Below are positions 28,106 through 36,390 of a DNA stretch of 64,000 nucleotides, piece after piece. Each line of letters opens with the position of its first letter. Position 1 is the first letter of the stretch. Source of the DNA: Olivibacter sitiensis DSM 17696 (GTDB lineage: Bacteria > Bacteroidota > Bacteroidia > Sphingobacteriales > Sphingobacteriaceae); NCBI RefSeq assembly GCF_000427965.1, contig NZ_ATZA01000011.1, positions 60,733-124,732 on the forward strand, in the 5' to 3' direction. Position numbers and translations under genes: made by a program. A model generated the notes under the pieces. That model was given only the letters and a program-made list of their open reading frames with translations. It searched no databases and was not told the origin of the DNA.

Positions 28106-29836
28106 CTATTTGCTCTTCTTCACCTCAGATCTTTCCGATATACCGTTTTCGTTAAAGGCCTCTATTGCAAAATAATAGTCTTGTCCTTTACTGAGGCTTT
28201 TGAGTTCCAAAGAATCATTATCATATATCATCCACGAGTTATAAAGCTTATCTGGCGCAATGCCCCATAGGATATTATAACCCTGTGCGTTCTTTTGTTT
28301 CTGCCAGGAAATTTTTGCATCCCTACTGTCCGTCTGGCGCTCCACCAGAAATTGGCTAACCTTTGCCGGGGCCTTACCTGTGCCTTTCCCGAAAATACGC
28401 AGGCCGGAAAGAGCCAGATGCGGCGTAGGCACATGGATATTGCGGAAACGGATATAGCGCGCTCTGGCCTCCTTTTCCAGCATGACATAATCATTGGGCA
28501 CATCCGTTCTGTTTTGCTGCTTGTCTACCAGCGTTTGCCAGCTCTTGCCATCCACAGAGCCTTCTATAAGGTATTGGTGATAAAGATTGGGCACCCTGCC
28601 GTAAAGCCCAGACTGATAGTCATGGAAATTGACCTGTATGGCCTTTATAGAAGAAGTATGCAAGAGATCGATCTGTACCCATTGCTGCGCATCGCCCTGT
28701 TCAGCAAGCCAAAATGTCTTGATATTTTCATCCACTATGTTCGGTGCGGGAAAGCTATCTACCTGCGAAGATACCGTGACGGGTTTATTATACGACAGCA
28801 ACATCCATCCGGTGAAAGCCCCTTTCTGGTTAACTGCTGCGGGTGCATAATGCGGATAGTCACCAAAATAGGTATCGCTATACATCAATCCATCCGCGTC
28901 GAAAAAAGAGGGGAACAGACAAATGCGTCGCTCCCAATTGACATTGACAGAGAGTGCCATGGAACCAAAGTGCCAATACTGCCCTTCTGGCCCTAACACG
29001 GTACTACCGTGCCCTGCGCCATTGGCAAAGCCCCCCGGCTTGTAGGCGATGGGATTGTTAGGAGCATACTGATATGGGCCTAAGGGGTGGTCGGCAACGT
29101 AGACACCGTCTCCATACACATTAAATTCCGTTCCCGGAGCCGCATACTGCAGGTAATATTTACCATTGTGCTTCGTCATCCAAGGACCTTCTATGTAACC
29201 ACCTAGGACAGTATCTGTATGATTTTCTCCGAAGCGCTCCCAGCCATGTTGCCGCGCATCTAAATTAAAAAGCTCAAAAGTCTTTTTTGAAGGTCGGAAG
29301 CGTTGGTTCTTATCCAATGTTTTGGCCCGTATGGGGTATTGATTGGAGGATCCCCAAAACATATAAGCCTGATCATCGTCGTCGATAAAAATGGCAGGAT
29401 CTTGCAGGTCATTGAGGATGGCTGGAACGGCTTTCCAATCACCTTTCTTGGGGTTGTCTGTGTACAAGATACTCATAGATCCCGATGGGTCGCCTGCAAC
29501 ATAGAGTACGGAATCCTTATAGTTGTGTGCAGCAGGGGCATTGGAACCTTGAAAATACCATTTTTCTGGCGTAATGAAGGTCCAATTTGTCAAATCTTTG
29601 GAATGCCAATAGCCCATAGAGCGGGTGACAAACATATAATATTCCCCGCGGAAGGAAACTACTGCGGGATCGGCTCCCGAACGATAGGATATATCATCGT
29701 GCGCATTATAGATCATGTATGTGTAATCCAGATTGAGGGGATTGCAATAGGTACGCTCCTGCTGCGCTTTTGAGCTCAAAGCCGCACCTGTAATAAAAAA
29801 TAGCAATAAAAAGAAACGTTTCCAATTGTAGGCCAT
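28106..29836 (-). CDS. GH43-family hydrolase with discoidin and Fn3-like C-terminus
   Basis: 576 residues, signal peptide about 1-24. The N-terminal five-bladed propeller carries the GH43 triad: D56 in SGADPAVV (base), D146 in LQDPAIFIDD (pKa-tuning) and E216 in YIEGPWMTKH (acid). About residues 345-480 look like a discoidin (F5/8 type C) carbohydrate-binding module, and the last 90 or so like an Fn3 domain. GH43 enzymes act on arabinosides, xylosides or galactosides. Its position between the GH144-type and GH3 genes suggests a side-chain-removing role, but the intergenic repeat upstream could mark a separate unit. The substrate is unknown. Confidence 0.87.
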   Translation of the reverse strand: MAYNWKRFFLLLFFITGAALSSKAQQERTYCNPLNLDYTYMIYNAHDDISYRSGADPAVVSFRGEYYMFVTRSMGYWHSKDLTNWTFITPEKWYFQGSNAPAAHNYKDSVLYVAGDPSGSMSILYTDNPKKGDWKAVPAILNDLQDPAIFIDDDDQAYMFWGSSNQYPIRAKTLDKNQRFRPSKKTFELFNLDARQHGWERFGENHTDTVLGGYIEGPWMTKHNGKYYLQYAAPGTEFNVYGDGVYVADHPLGPYQYAPNNPIAYKPGGFANGAGHGSTVLGPEGQYWHFGSMALSVNVNWERRICLFPSFFDADGLMYSDTYFGDYPHYAPAAVNQKGAFTGWMLLSYNKPVTVSSQVDSFPAPNIVDENIKTFWLAEQGDAQQWVQIDLLHTSSIKAIQVNFHDYQSGLYGRVPNLYHQYLIEGSVDGKSWQTLVDKQQNRTDVPNDYVMLEKEARARYIRFRNIHVPTPHLALSGLRIFGKGTGKAPAKVSQFLVERQTDSRDAKISWQKQKNAQGYNILWGIAPDKLYNSWMIYDNDSLELKSLSKGQDYYFAIEAFNENGISERSEVKKSK

Positions 29837-29909
29837 ATATCACAAATCTAATAGCTAAAATCGTACATCATCCAATCGGGTGCACGACAAATTTCCGCCT
29901 ATAGTATGC

Positions 29910-29991
29910 CGTCACTGCGAGTTGGAACGGCGAAGCAGTCTGGGCGAACAAAAAAGCAGATTGCTTCTTCATTACATTCATCGCAATGACG
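29910..29991. repeat. 82-bp dispersed palindromic repeat
   Basis: The ends CGTCACTGCGA (29910-29920) and TCGCAATGACG (29981-29991) are inverted with one mismatch; the interior holds paired GAAGCAGTCTG and CAGATTGCTTC segments, so the whole element can fold into a long hairpin. The last 28 bases of the window (63973-64000) are the start of another copy in the opposite orientation. Words such as GTCATTGCGA...GAAGCAATCT recur in several bacterial interspersed repeat families. Confidence 0.75.
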
Positions 29992-30051
29992 CTTTTTTGT
30001 TCAAATAGGATTTTTGTCGTACAGCCAATCTTAAATCTAAAATCGTAAATC

Positions 30052-31428
30052 CTACAAAGGATGCTTCGTACTCTTGAATCCCAATTTTTTCAATCCGTCT
30101 TTGATCTCCGGTGCCCCCATGAACAATTTCCATAGCAAACCTGTTCGTTCGTTTTCTATCATCACGGGAATGGGGCCCTGATCTATAGCTAGATAACGTT
30201 GCGGAAACCAATTGTCCGTTTCACTATAGGCATCGTAAAAGCCATATTTTCCCCATACCTTGCTGCCCAGGCTGTCATATAGATGACGTATCACGTCCAT
30301 GCTGTACTCAGGCGTATAAGGGTATGACGATAGTGCCGCCGTGGGTGTAATAACACCGTGGTCCTCCTTCGGACTATGGGCGGCATAACCGTTAACGGAA
30401 TAACTAGCAGTGAGTCCCCAGGCGTTTTTGCCGTATCCCTTAAAGCCTTTGGGGTTCTCGATGCAATACTCCCGCTGTATAAGCGTATGGTTGCGGTTGA
30501 GTTCCCAATAGTCGGCATATTGATCGCTCAAGCCTTCCGGATCCAGACCAAGATAGGAGTACTGCGCCCAAAAAAGTGGCCCTACACTACCTTCATGGTA
30601 GTTATGGTTGAGCACCACCTTATAGCCGTATTGTTCGGCATTGGATACGATCTTTCCATTTCTGGCCCATCCCTTGTGATACGTGCTTGCCGGTACACCA
30701 TGTGTGGGCGAGGATGCGGCCAGCACATAGGTAATGAGGCATTCATTATAACCTTCCAAAGGAAAGTTCATTTCCCATCCGTAATTGGGGCTCCAGTGCC
30801 AATACAGCACATCTTGGTTACCTTTCCTGTACCAATTCCAATCAATGTCTTTCCAGAGTTTGTCTACCTTCTTTGCAAGTAGTTGCTCTTGCTCGCTGCC
30901 TTGGGCAAAGTACTCCCGCACACAGATGAGTCCTTGTGCCATGAACGCGGTTTCTACCAGATCTCCACCATTATCCTTGGTACCAAAAGGCTTTACCTTA
31001 CCCGTTGGCCCATGCAACCAATGGGGCCAAGCACCATGAAAACGGTCGGCCTTTTCGAGGTAATTGACAATCTTAATCAGGCGCTCCACACCTTCCTGGC
31101 GAGTGACGAAACCCCGATCGATGCCCACCAGAATGGCCATGACACCAAAACCCCCGCCCCCAGTGGTTACCACATTATAATCATCTTGCGGATAATCGCC
31201 ATCGATGTGGATTCGTTCCCGAGCCAGGCCAGAGGTTTCCTCTGCCCCATCCCAAAAGTACTGAAAGGTCTGTTGCTGCACCAGGGTGAGGAGAGAGTCG
31301 TTGGAGAGGGGGTCTTGCCCTTGTTCAGTTTGTTCAACTTCCTGCCGCTTTTCACTATTACAGGATGTCACCGAGCCAAACAAAGTGATCAACAATAAGG
31401 ATATAAGCAGATAGGGATGTTTTTCCAT
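30052..31428 (-). CDS. Glucoamylase-like (PF10091) lipoprotein, GH144-type beta-1,2-glucanase candidate
   Basis: 458 residues. A lipoprotein signal ends VTSC with C23 acylated. The rest is an (alpha/alpha)6 domain with the PF10091 signature: QQQTFQYFWDGAEETSGLARER near the N-terminus, GGGGFGVMAILVG, and TPTAALSSYPYTPEYSM plus LAIDQGPIPVMIENERTGLLW near the C-terminus. Characterised enzymes of this type (GH144) are endo-beta-1,2-glucanases or sophorohydrolases from Bacteroidota. It lies between susD and the GH43 gene, with GH3 beta-glucosidase at the end of the cluster, a combination reported for beta-1,2-glucan use. Other PF10091 members have unknown activity, so the substrate remains an inference. 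Confidence 0.85.
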   Translation of the reverse strand: MEKHPYLLISLLLITLFGSVTSCNSEKRQEVEQTEQGQDPLSNDSLLTLVQQQTFQYFWDGAEETSGLARERIHIDGDYPQDDYNVVTTGGGGFGVMAILVGIDRGFVTRQEGVERLIKIVNYLEKADRFHGAWPHWLHGPTGKVKPFGTKDNGGDLVETAFMAQGLICVREYFAQGSEQEQLLAKKVDKLWKDIDWNWYRKGNQDVLYWHWSPNYGWEMNFPLEGYNECLITYVLAASSPTHGVPASTYHKGWARNGKIVSNAEQYGYKVVLNHNYHEGSVGPLFWAQYSYLGLDPEGLSDQYADYWELNRNHTLIQREYCIENPKGFKGYGKNAWGLTASYSVNGYAAHSPKEDHGVITPTAALSSYPYTPEYSMDVIRHLYDSLGSKVWGKYGFYDAYSETDNWFPQRYLAIDQGPIPVMIENERTGLLWKLFMGAPEIKDGLKKLGFKSTKHPL

Positions 31429-31452
31429 AAGTATTTCTATAGGTCAGGTAAA

Positions 31453-31485
31453 GCCTATAAAGCATGCAATTGATGCTTTATAGGC
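31453..31485 (-). promoter_or_regulatory. Intercistronic hairpin between susD2 and the GH144-type gene
   Basis: Perfect 13-bp stem (31453-31465 with 31473-31485, 7-nt loop), 21 bases after the susD stop. Minus-strand RNA continues UUUACC. Same position and stem length as the hairpin at 4347-4385, but with a different sequence, which argues for a conserved structural role such as attenuation or protection of susCD mRNA. Confidence 0.6.
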
Positions 31486-31506
31486 CGCATAACATATCGT
31501 TAGATT

Positions 31507-33009
31507 TTAATAATCTGGATTTTGCGTAAGCACACCTCCAGATCTGTCAATTTCTGGTTGGGGAATAGGCAAGAACCTATTTCGGATTTGGTAACCTGTT
31601 TTTCCAGCAGCATGAAATGTTTCCACATCTATCCCCCAGCGAACCAGGTCAAAGAAGCGTTCGTTTTCCATGCCTAGCTCCACTTGGCGTTCATGTCTAA
31701 TGGCTTGGCGCAGCTCTTCTTGATCTCGAGTTGTATACTCAGGCAACACTTCGTTATTGTTTCCCCTAGCCCTTGCCCGCACTTGTTCCAAATACTCCAA
31801 AGCAAGATCTGTACTTCCAATTTCATTAGCAGCTTCTGCTGCCATAAGAACCACATCTGCATAGCGGATAACCCTGAAATTGAACCAGGGCCCCTGCCTA
31901 TTACCTGTTGATCGGCGTATGGATGGATTTGTATAAACTTTCTTGTTCCAGTAAGCTCGGTCCAATCCCCCAGGGATACGTTCGCCATAAGGCGTGTTCA
32001 CACTATCGGAGTACAAAACAGTTACATCTTTCCGTGGATCATCTTCCTCAAAGGCATTTAATAGAACTTGGTTTGGCACGTTCCAGCCCCAGCCCAGGTC
32101 AAATTCTCCAGCCCCCCGAACGCCTTGTCTGCTGGCTAAAGTAATGCCCAAATTGGTGATATTCTGCGTATAATGGGCTTGAATCTCAAAAACAGACTCA
32201 GCGCTGTTCTCACTTTCCTCCCTGAAAATCATATCATAGGGTACATTCAAGTTATATTCACCGGACGACATGACAGCTTGTGCCGAGGCTAATGCCGAAT
32301 TCCAGTTACCTCTTGCTAAATAGGTCTTTGCTTGCAAAGCCAATGCCGCCCCGCGCGTTATACGACCAACAAACCGGTCCTCCCACGACAGGGGAAGAAG
32401 GCCAACAGCTTCATTTAGGTCGGCATCTATCAATGCGTAAATTTCAGCGATAGTAGATTTGGGTACGATTGCCTGATCTTGCGTATAGATACGAAAATCG
32501 ACTTTGGGTACTTCTCCAAACGCACGAACCAGATTGAAGTAGGCGAAAGCGCGTACAAACTTGGCCTCAGCGACATTAATGGCCGTGAGATCGGTGGGAG
32601 TTTCAATACTGTCTGCATCACTAATAAGGTTATTCGTCAAAGCAATTAAACTATAATGATCTGACCAGTAATTGTTGATTAACCAGTAATCCAAAGGATA
32701 TTGAAAATCATCAAATATAGGACCAGCCCCCGCCTCGTCTCCAGGGCCACCACCTATATCGGCATCATCTGCCCTTATATTATGAATAGAAACGTAAGGC
32801 AGTCCACTAGTTCCTTCGCTACGCAAACCAGCGTATATACCAAATACTTGTCCCTCCAAAGACCCTGCGGGGATATCTTCTTCAGTCAGTCTGCCCAAAG
32901 GATCTCCACCGAGCCAACCTTCTCCGCAAGATGCAAGCAGCAGCACAAGGATGAACAAGCTTGTGAAACCTGATCTTCCTATTTTATATTTATCATTATT
33001 CATTTTCAT
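31507..33009 (-). CDS. SusD/RagB-family glycan-binding outer-membrane lipoprotein (second locus)
   Basis: 500 residues. The lipoprotein signal ends LASC with C28 acylated. SusD features: N-terminal helices, FNLVRAFGEVPKVDFR in the TPR-like part, and C-terminal ERQVELGMENERFFDLVRWG and FLPIPQPEID. It begins 18 bases after the susC2 stop. It should bind the target polysaccharide at the cell surface and gate the partner transporter. It is clearly diverged from the SusD at 4406-5926, as expected for a different ligand. Confidence 0.94.
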   Translation of the reverse strand: MKMNNDKYKIGRSGFTSLFILVLLLASCGEGWLGGDPLGRLTEEDIPAGSLEGQVFGIYAGLRSEGTSGLPYVSIHNIRADDADIGGGPGDEAGAGPIFDDFQYPLDYWLINNYWSDHYSLIALTNNLISDADSIETPTDLTAINVAEAKFVRAFAYFNLVRAFGEVPKVDFRIYTQDQAIVPKSTIAEIYALIDADLNEAVGLLPLSWEDRFVGRITRGAALALQAKTYLARGNWNSALASAQAVMSSGEYNLNVPYDMIFREESENSAESVFEIQAHYTQNITNLGITLASRQGVRGAGEFDLGWGWNVPNQVLLNAFEEDDPRKDVTVLYSDSVNTPYGERIPGGLDRAYWNKKVYTNPSIRRSTGNRQGPWFNFRVIRYADVVLMAAEAANEIGSTDLALEYLEQVRARARGNNNEVLPEYTTRDQEELRQAIRHERQVELGMENERFFDLVRWGIDVETFHAAGKTGYQIRNRFLPIPQPEIDRSGGVLTQNPDY

Positions 33010-33027
33010 AACAAAAATTTACAGGTT

Positions 33028-36000
33028 TTAAAAATTCAGGTTAACGCCAAAAGTATAAATTGCAGGAACTGGATAGGTTCCGTTATCAACACCAAACTGG
33101 ATAGCCGACCCACCAATTTCAGGCGTGTATCCAGTATTTTTGGCAAACGTAAATGGGTTTTGTGCATTCAGGAACAAGCGTAGACTTTTCAAGTGCAAAC
33201 GTTGAATTACGTCGCTGCTGAAATTGTACCCCAGCTGAAGATTACGAATCCGCACAAAACTACCATCTTCAATATAGTAGCTGGAAATTTGTCGGTTGTT
33301 ACCTCTGGAAGTATTCATTATTGGTTCCCAGTCGGAAGTTCCCTCTCCATGCCATCTGTTCAATCGGTCTTCCAGAAAGTTGAACTGTGCAAATTCATTT
33401 CGGTTCCAGTCCCGGAAAATCTCATTTCCATGCACGCCCATTATTTCAACTCCAAAATCCAATTGCTTATAAGTGATCCCTATATTGGCGCCATAAGTAA
33501 AATCAGGAGTTGGATTACCTATCATAGTACGGTCGTTGGCATCGATTATTCCATCGCCATTTAGGTCCCGATATCGAATATCGCCAGGCTGGAAATTGCC
33601 ACCGGTTCCCAAGCCGTTCTCTGGAGCGGCTTCTGCTTCGGCGGCATTTTGATAAATACCGTCGTGTACATATCCAAAGAAATAGCCTATCGGATATCCC
33701 ACGGTGGTACGAGAAGCATCACGGAGAATCTGATATCCATCATTTACCAAAAATTCAACATTGTTGGACAAGGTGGTCAGGTTACCCCCTACAGTAAACG
33801 ACCAGTCGTCGCTGAGCCGTTGGCTCCAGTTAGCCGCCAGTTCTATACCATTGTTTTTAATAGTTCCTTGATTGGATAATCCCGGTTTCGTACCCAATAA
33901 TCCCGGAACTTCGACCATGATATGCCTAGTTAGCTTATTGTAGTAATTAGCTTCCAACGTCAGCTTATTTGCAAAGCCTGTAAATTCAAAGCCTGCTTCC
34001 CATGCAGTTACCGTTTCCCATTGCAGATTGGGATCTGCTATGTACTGTGGTTCATAACCCGGAAAGATGTTTCCATCAAATACTGCCGAACTATTGGCCA
34101 CCAACAAGGGGAACATAGGATAACGATAATCGTCGCCCGTGTTTTGGTTGCCGAGCACTCCCCAAGATCCCTTCAACTTTAAGTTGTCCATGAACGATAC
34201 ATCACTCATGAAGCTCTCTTCACTCAGTACCCATGCTGCACCTATTGATCCAAAATTCTGCCATGGATTACTCCTTATAAACGCAGAACTACCGTCCCTT
34301 CTAAAAGACGCATTCAGCAGGTATTTTCCTTGGTAATTGTACAATACACGCCCTAGGTAAGAAATAGTACGTCGCTCCCAAGCCGTACCATCACTCTCTT
34401 GCGTATCACTAGAGCCTATACCCACAAACCATTTATTTGGATCATCCGGAATCGGATCGCCTGTGCCTTGTCCTCGTGAAGCTGTCAGTCCTTCATAGCG
34501 GGTACTATAGGTAGTATATCCCACCATGGCCGTTAATGAATGTTCACCAAAGGTGTTCTTGTAAGTCAAAAGCCAATCCGATTGCAGTTTTGCGAGCGTA
34601 CTTTGTCCTTGAGAAACAGAAGTAAGCAACCCGGTCCTATCCGTTTTGTCATCTCCTGTCAGATCTGGATTATAGAAATTGATTAATGGTGTATAGGATC
34701 TGTCTTTATTAAAGCCATAATCTGCCAAAAATGATGCTCTGAAGGTAAAGTGCTCCAAGAAGTCAAGTTCGCCAAATACACTACCCACCCCACGATATTC
34801 GTGATTGATGAAATGTCCTCTCCGCAATTCCACATTCGTCATAGGATTGTTGATCTGCGCACGCTGGAAATTGGGTAATGTATGGTAAAGACCGTAAGCT
34901 TCATTAAACACAGGCGCTATAGGAGCTGCCCTTAATGCACTTGCTACAGCTCCCTCCATTTGTGCTTCAGGAGGAGGTAATTTAGATTGATAACCGTTGA
35001 AGTTCATGCCCACCCTAAAATTATCCGTGATACTCAATTGGTCATTGATGCTAATCGTCACCTTGTCCAACTGCTCATGCTTGATAATACCTTGGTCTAT
35101 TGTGTAGCCGAGCCCCATGTAGAATTTATTTTTCTCCGAAGCGCCACTGACACTGATATTGTTGTAATTCAACACCCCTTTCTGAAATATCTCATCTTGC
35201 CAATCGGTGTTTCCTGTCCAATTGTCATAATTGAAAGGCACGGACCCCTGATTGGTTAGCTGTTCGTCATACAAGGTACGGAAACCAGCAGCATCCGTCA
35301 TTTTCATCTTATCAGAGACCTCCTTAAAGCCGACTGTAGAGTTGAAATTGAAGTTAAGTTGACCTTCCTTGGCTTGTTTGGTTGTGATGGCGATAACGCC
35401 ATTTGCACCCCGTACACCAAATATAGCCAAAGATGACGGATCCTTGAGCACTTCCATTGACTCTATATCCGCTGGATTTAAGTAATTGATATTGTCGTTC
35501 AATATTCCATCTACTACGTACAAAGGACTTACATTATTAATAGAGTTGGTACCCCTTATTCTGACGTCGGGATTTTGTCCCGGCCGGCCGGAATTGACAA
35601 CCTGCACGCCAGCTACTTTCCCTTGGATGGATGCAATTGGATTAGTTGCCGGTTTATCTGCTAGTTCTTCACCACTTACACGAGTTATACTTCCCGTCAA
35701 ATCCCGCTTCTGAGCAGTACCATAGCCTATCACCACCACCTGATCCAATTGTGTGCTCTCACTCTCCAATGCAACATTGATGTTTGTACGTCCAGCTACA
35801 GGCAGCTCGACTTTTCGATAACTGATGAAACTGAACACCAAAATGCCATTCTTGGGAACCTCTATCCGATAATTTCCATTGGCATCTGTTTGCGCACCTT
35901 GGCTAGTTCCCTTTACCAAAACACTGACTCCGGGTATACCAGATCCATCCAATGAGTCGGTGACCTTGCCTACTACGGTAATGTTTTCTTGAGCTACTGC

Positions 36001-36057
36001 CGCCCCAAAAGAAAACAAGCATAGTACCAGTAAGCAACAAGTAATTAATTTCCTCAT
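33028..36057 (-). CDS. SusC/RagA-family TonB-dependent outer-membrane transporter (second locus)
   Basis: 1009 residues: signal peptide (about 1-22), carboxypeptidase-D-like domain (GKVTDSLDGSGIPGVSVLVK), TonB-box-like stretch near QVVVIGYG, plug (IRGTNSINNVSPLYVVDG, FGVRGANGVIAITTK) and barrel ending NLNF. It imports the glycan fragment captured by the adjacent SusD. It is the first gene after the membrane regulator, separated from it by 333 bases that should carry its promoter. No STN domain is present. Confidence 0.95.
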   Translation of the reverse strand: MRKLITCCLLVLCLFSFGAAVAQENITVVGKVTDSLDGSGIPGVSVLVKGTSQGAQTDANGNYRIEVPKNGILVFSFISYRKVELPVAGRTNINVALESESTQLDQVVVIGYGTAQKRDLTGSITRVSGEELADKPATNPIASIQGKVAGVQVVNSGRPGQNPDVRIRGTNSINNVSPLYVVDGILNDNINYLNPADIESMEVLKDPSSLAIFGVRGANGVIAITTKQAKEGQLNFNFNSTVGFKEVSDKMKMTDAAGFRTLYDEQLTNQGSVPFNYDNWTGNTDWQDEIFQKGVLNYNNISVSGASEKNKFYMGLGYTIDQGIIKHEQLDKVTISINDQLSITDNFRVGMNFNGYQSKLPPPEAQMEGAVASALRAAPIAPVFNEAYGLYHTLPNFQRAQINNPMTNVELRRGHFINHEYRGVGSVFGELDFLEHFTFRASFLADYGFNKDRSYTPLINFYNPDLTGDDKTDRTGLLTSVSQGQSTLAKLQSDWLLTYKNTFGEHSLTAMVGYTTYSTRYEGLTASRGQGTGDPIPDDPNKWFVGIGSSDTQESDGTAWERRTISYLGRVLYNYQGKYLLNASFRRDGSSAFIRSNPWQNFGSIGAAWVLSEESFMSDVSFMDNLKLKGSWGVLGNQNTGDDYRYPMFPLLVANSSAVFDGNIFPGYEPQYIADPNLQWETVTAWEAGFEFTGFANKLTLEANYYNKLTRHIMVEVPGLLGTKPGLSNQGTIKNNGIELAANWSQRLSDDWSFTVGGNLTTLSNNVEFLVNDGYQILRDASRTTVGYPIGYFFGYVHDGIYQNAAEAEAAPENGLGTGGNFQPGDIRYRDLNGDGIIDANDRTMIGNPTPDFTYGANIGITYKQLDFGVEIMGVHGNEIFRDWNRNEFAQFNFLEDRLNRWHGEGTSDWEPIMNTSRGNNRQISSYYIEDGSFVRIRNLQLGYNFSSDVIQRLHLKSLRLFLNAQNPFTFAKNTGYTPEIGGSAIQFGVDNGTYPVPAIYTFGVNLNF

Positions 36058-36390
36058 GCGTTGTTTAAATCGTTAAATTGGTTAAAAATTATAATACAGT
36101 TAGCTGTCCTCTATACCTTATAGCCATTAAATTGAGTACTCACTCACCTACTGCACTTTCTGGTTAGATAACAATGCAAAAATCTGCTAAAAGTTTCTTG
36201 AGAAAGGCATTTTTCACCTCAACATTTATACATCAGAATATAAATTTACTGCTCAAAACATAACAAGAATTAACACAAAACACTTAAAAACAAATAGTTA
36301 CAATGAAATCAAAATACATCAAAAACCATTCTTGTGTGTACACAATACACAAAGTCATTGTAGTAGTAATGATGTAGTATTTTAAGCGGT
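36058..36390. other. 333-bp region between the regulator stop and susC2
   Basis: No gene. Expected to carry the susC2 promoter and leader. The closest -7-like sequence on the minus strand is GATTTTTGC at 36176-36184, one mismatch from TAnnTTTGC; no good -33 box. A 6-2-6 inverted repeat lies at 36332-36345. The rest is AT-rich and unremarkable. Confidence 0.5.
36332..36345. promoter_or_regulatory. Inverted repeat TTGTGT-GT-ACACAA, possible regulator site
   Basis: A perfect 6-bp dyad with a 2-base centre in the susC2 upstream region, 275 bases before the susC2 start and 46 bases after the regulator stop. A dyad of this size suits a dimeric LuxR-type DNA-binding domain such as that of the neighbouring regulator. 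Distance to the promoter is large for a direct activator site. Confidence 0.3.

Noticed and set aside
28295..28996. Plus-strand open frame of 233 codons opposite the GH43 gene
   Set aside because: Inside the coding part that carries the discoidin domain of GH43 on the other strand; no family resemblance.
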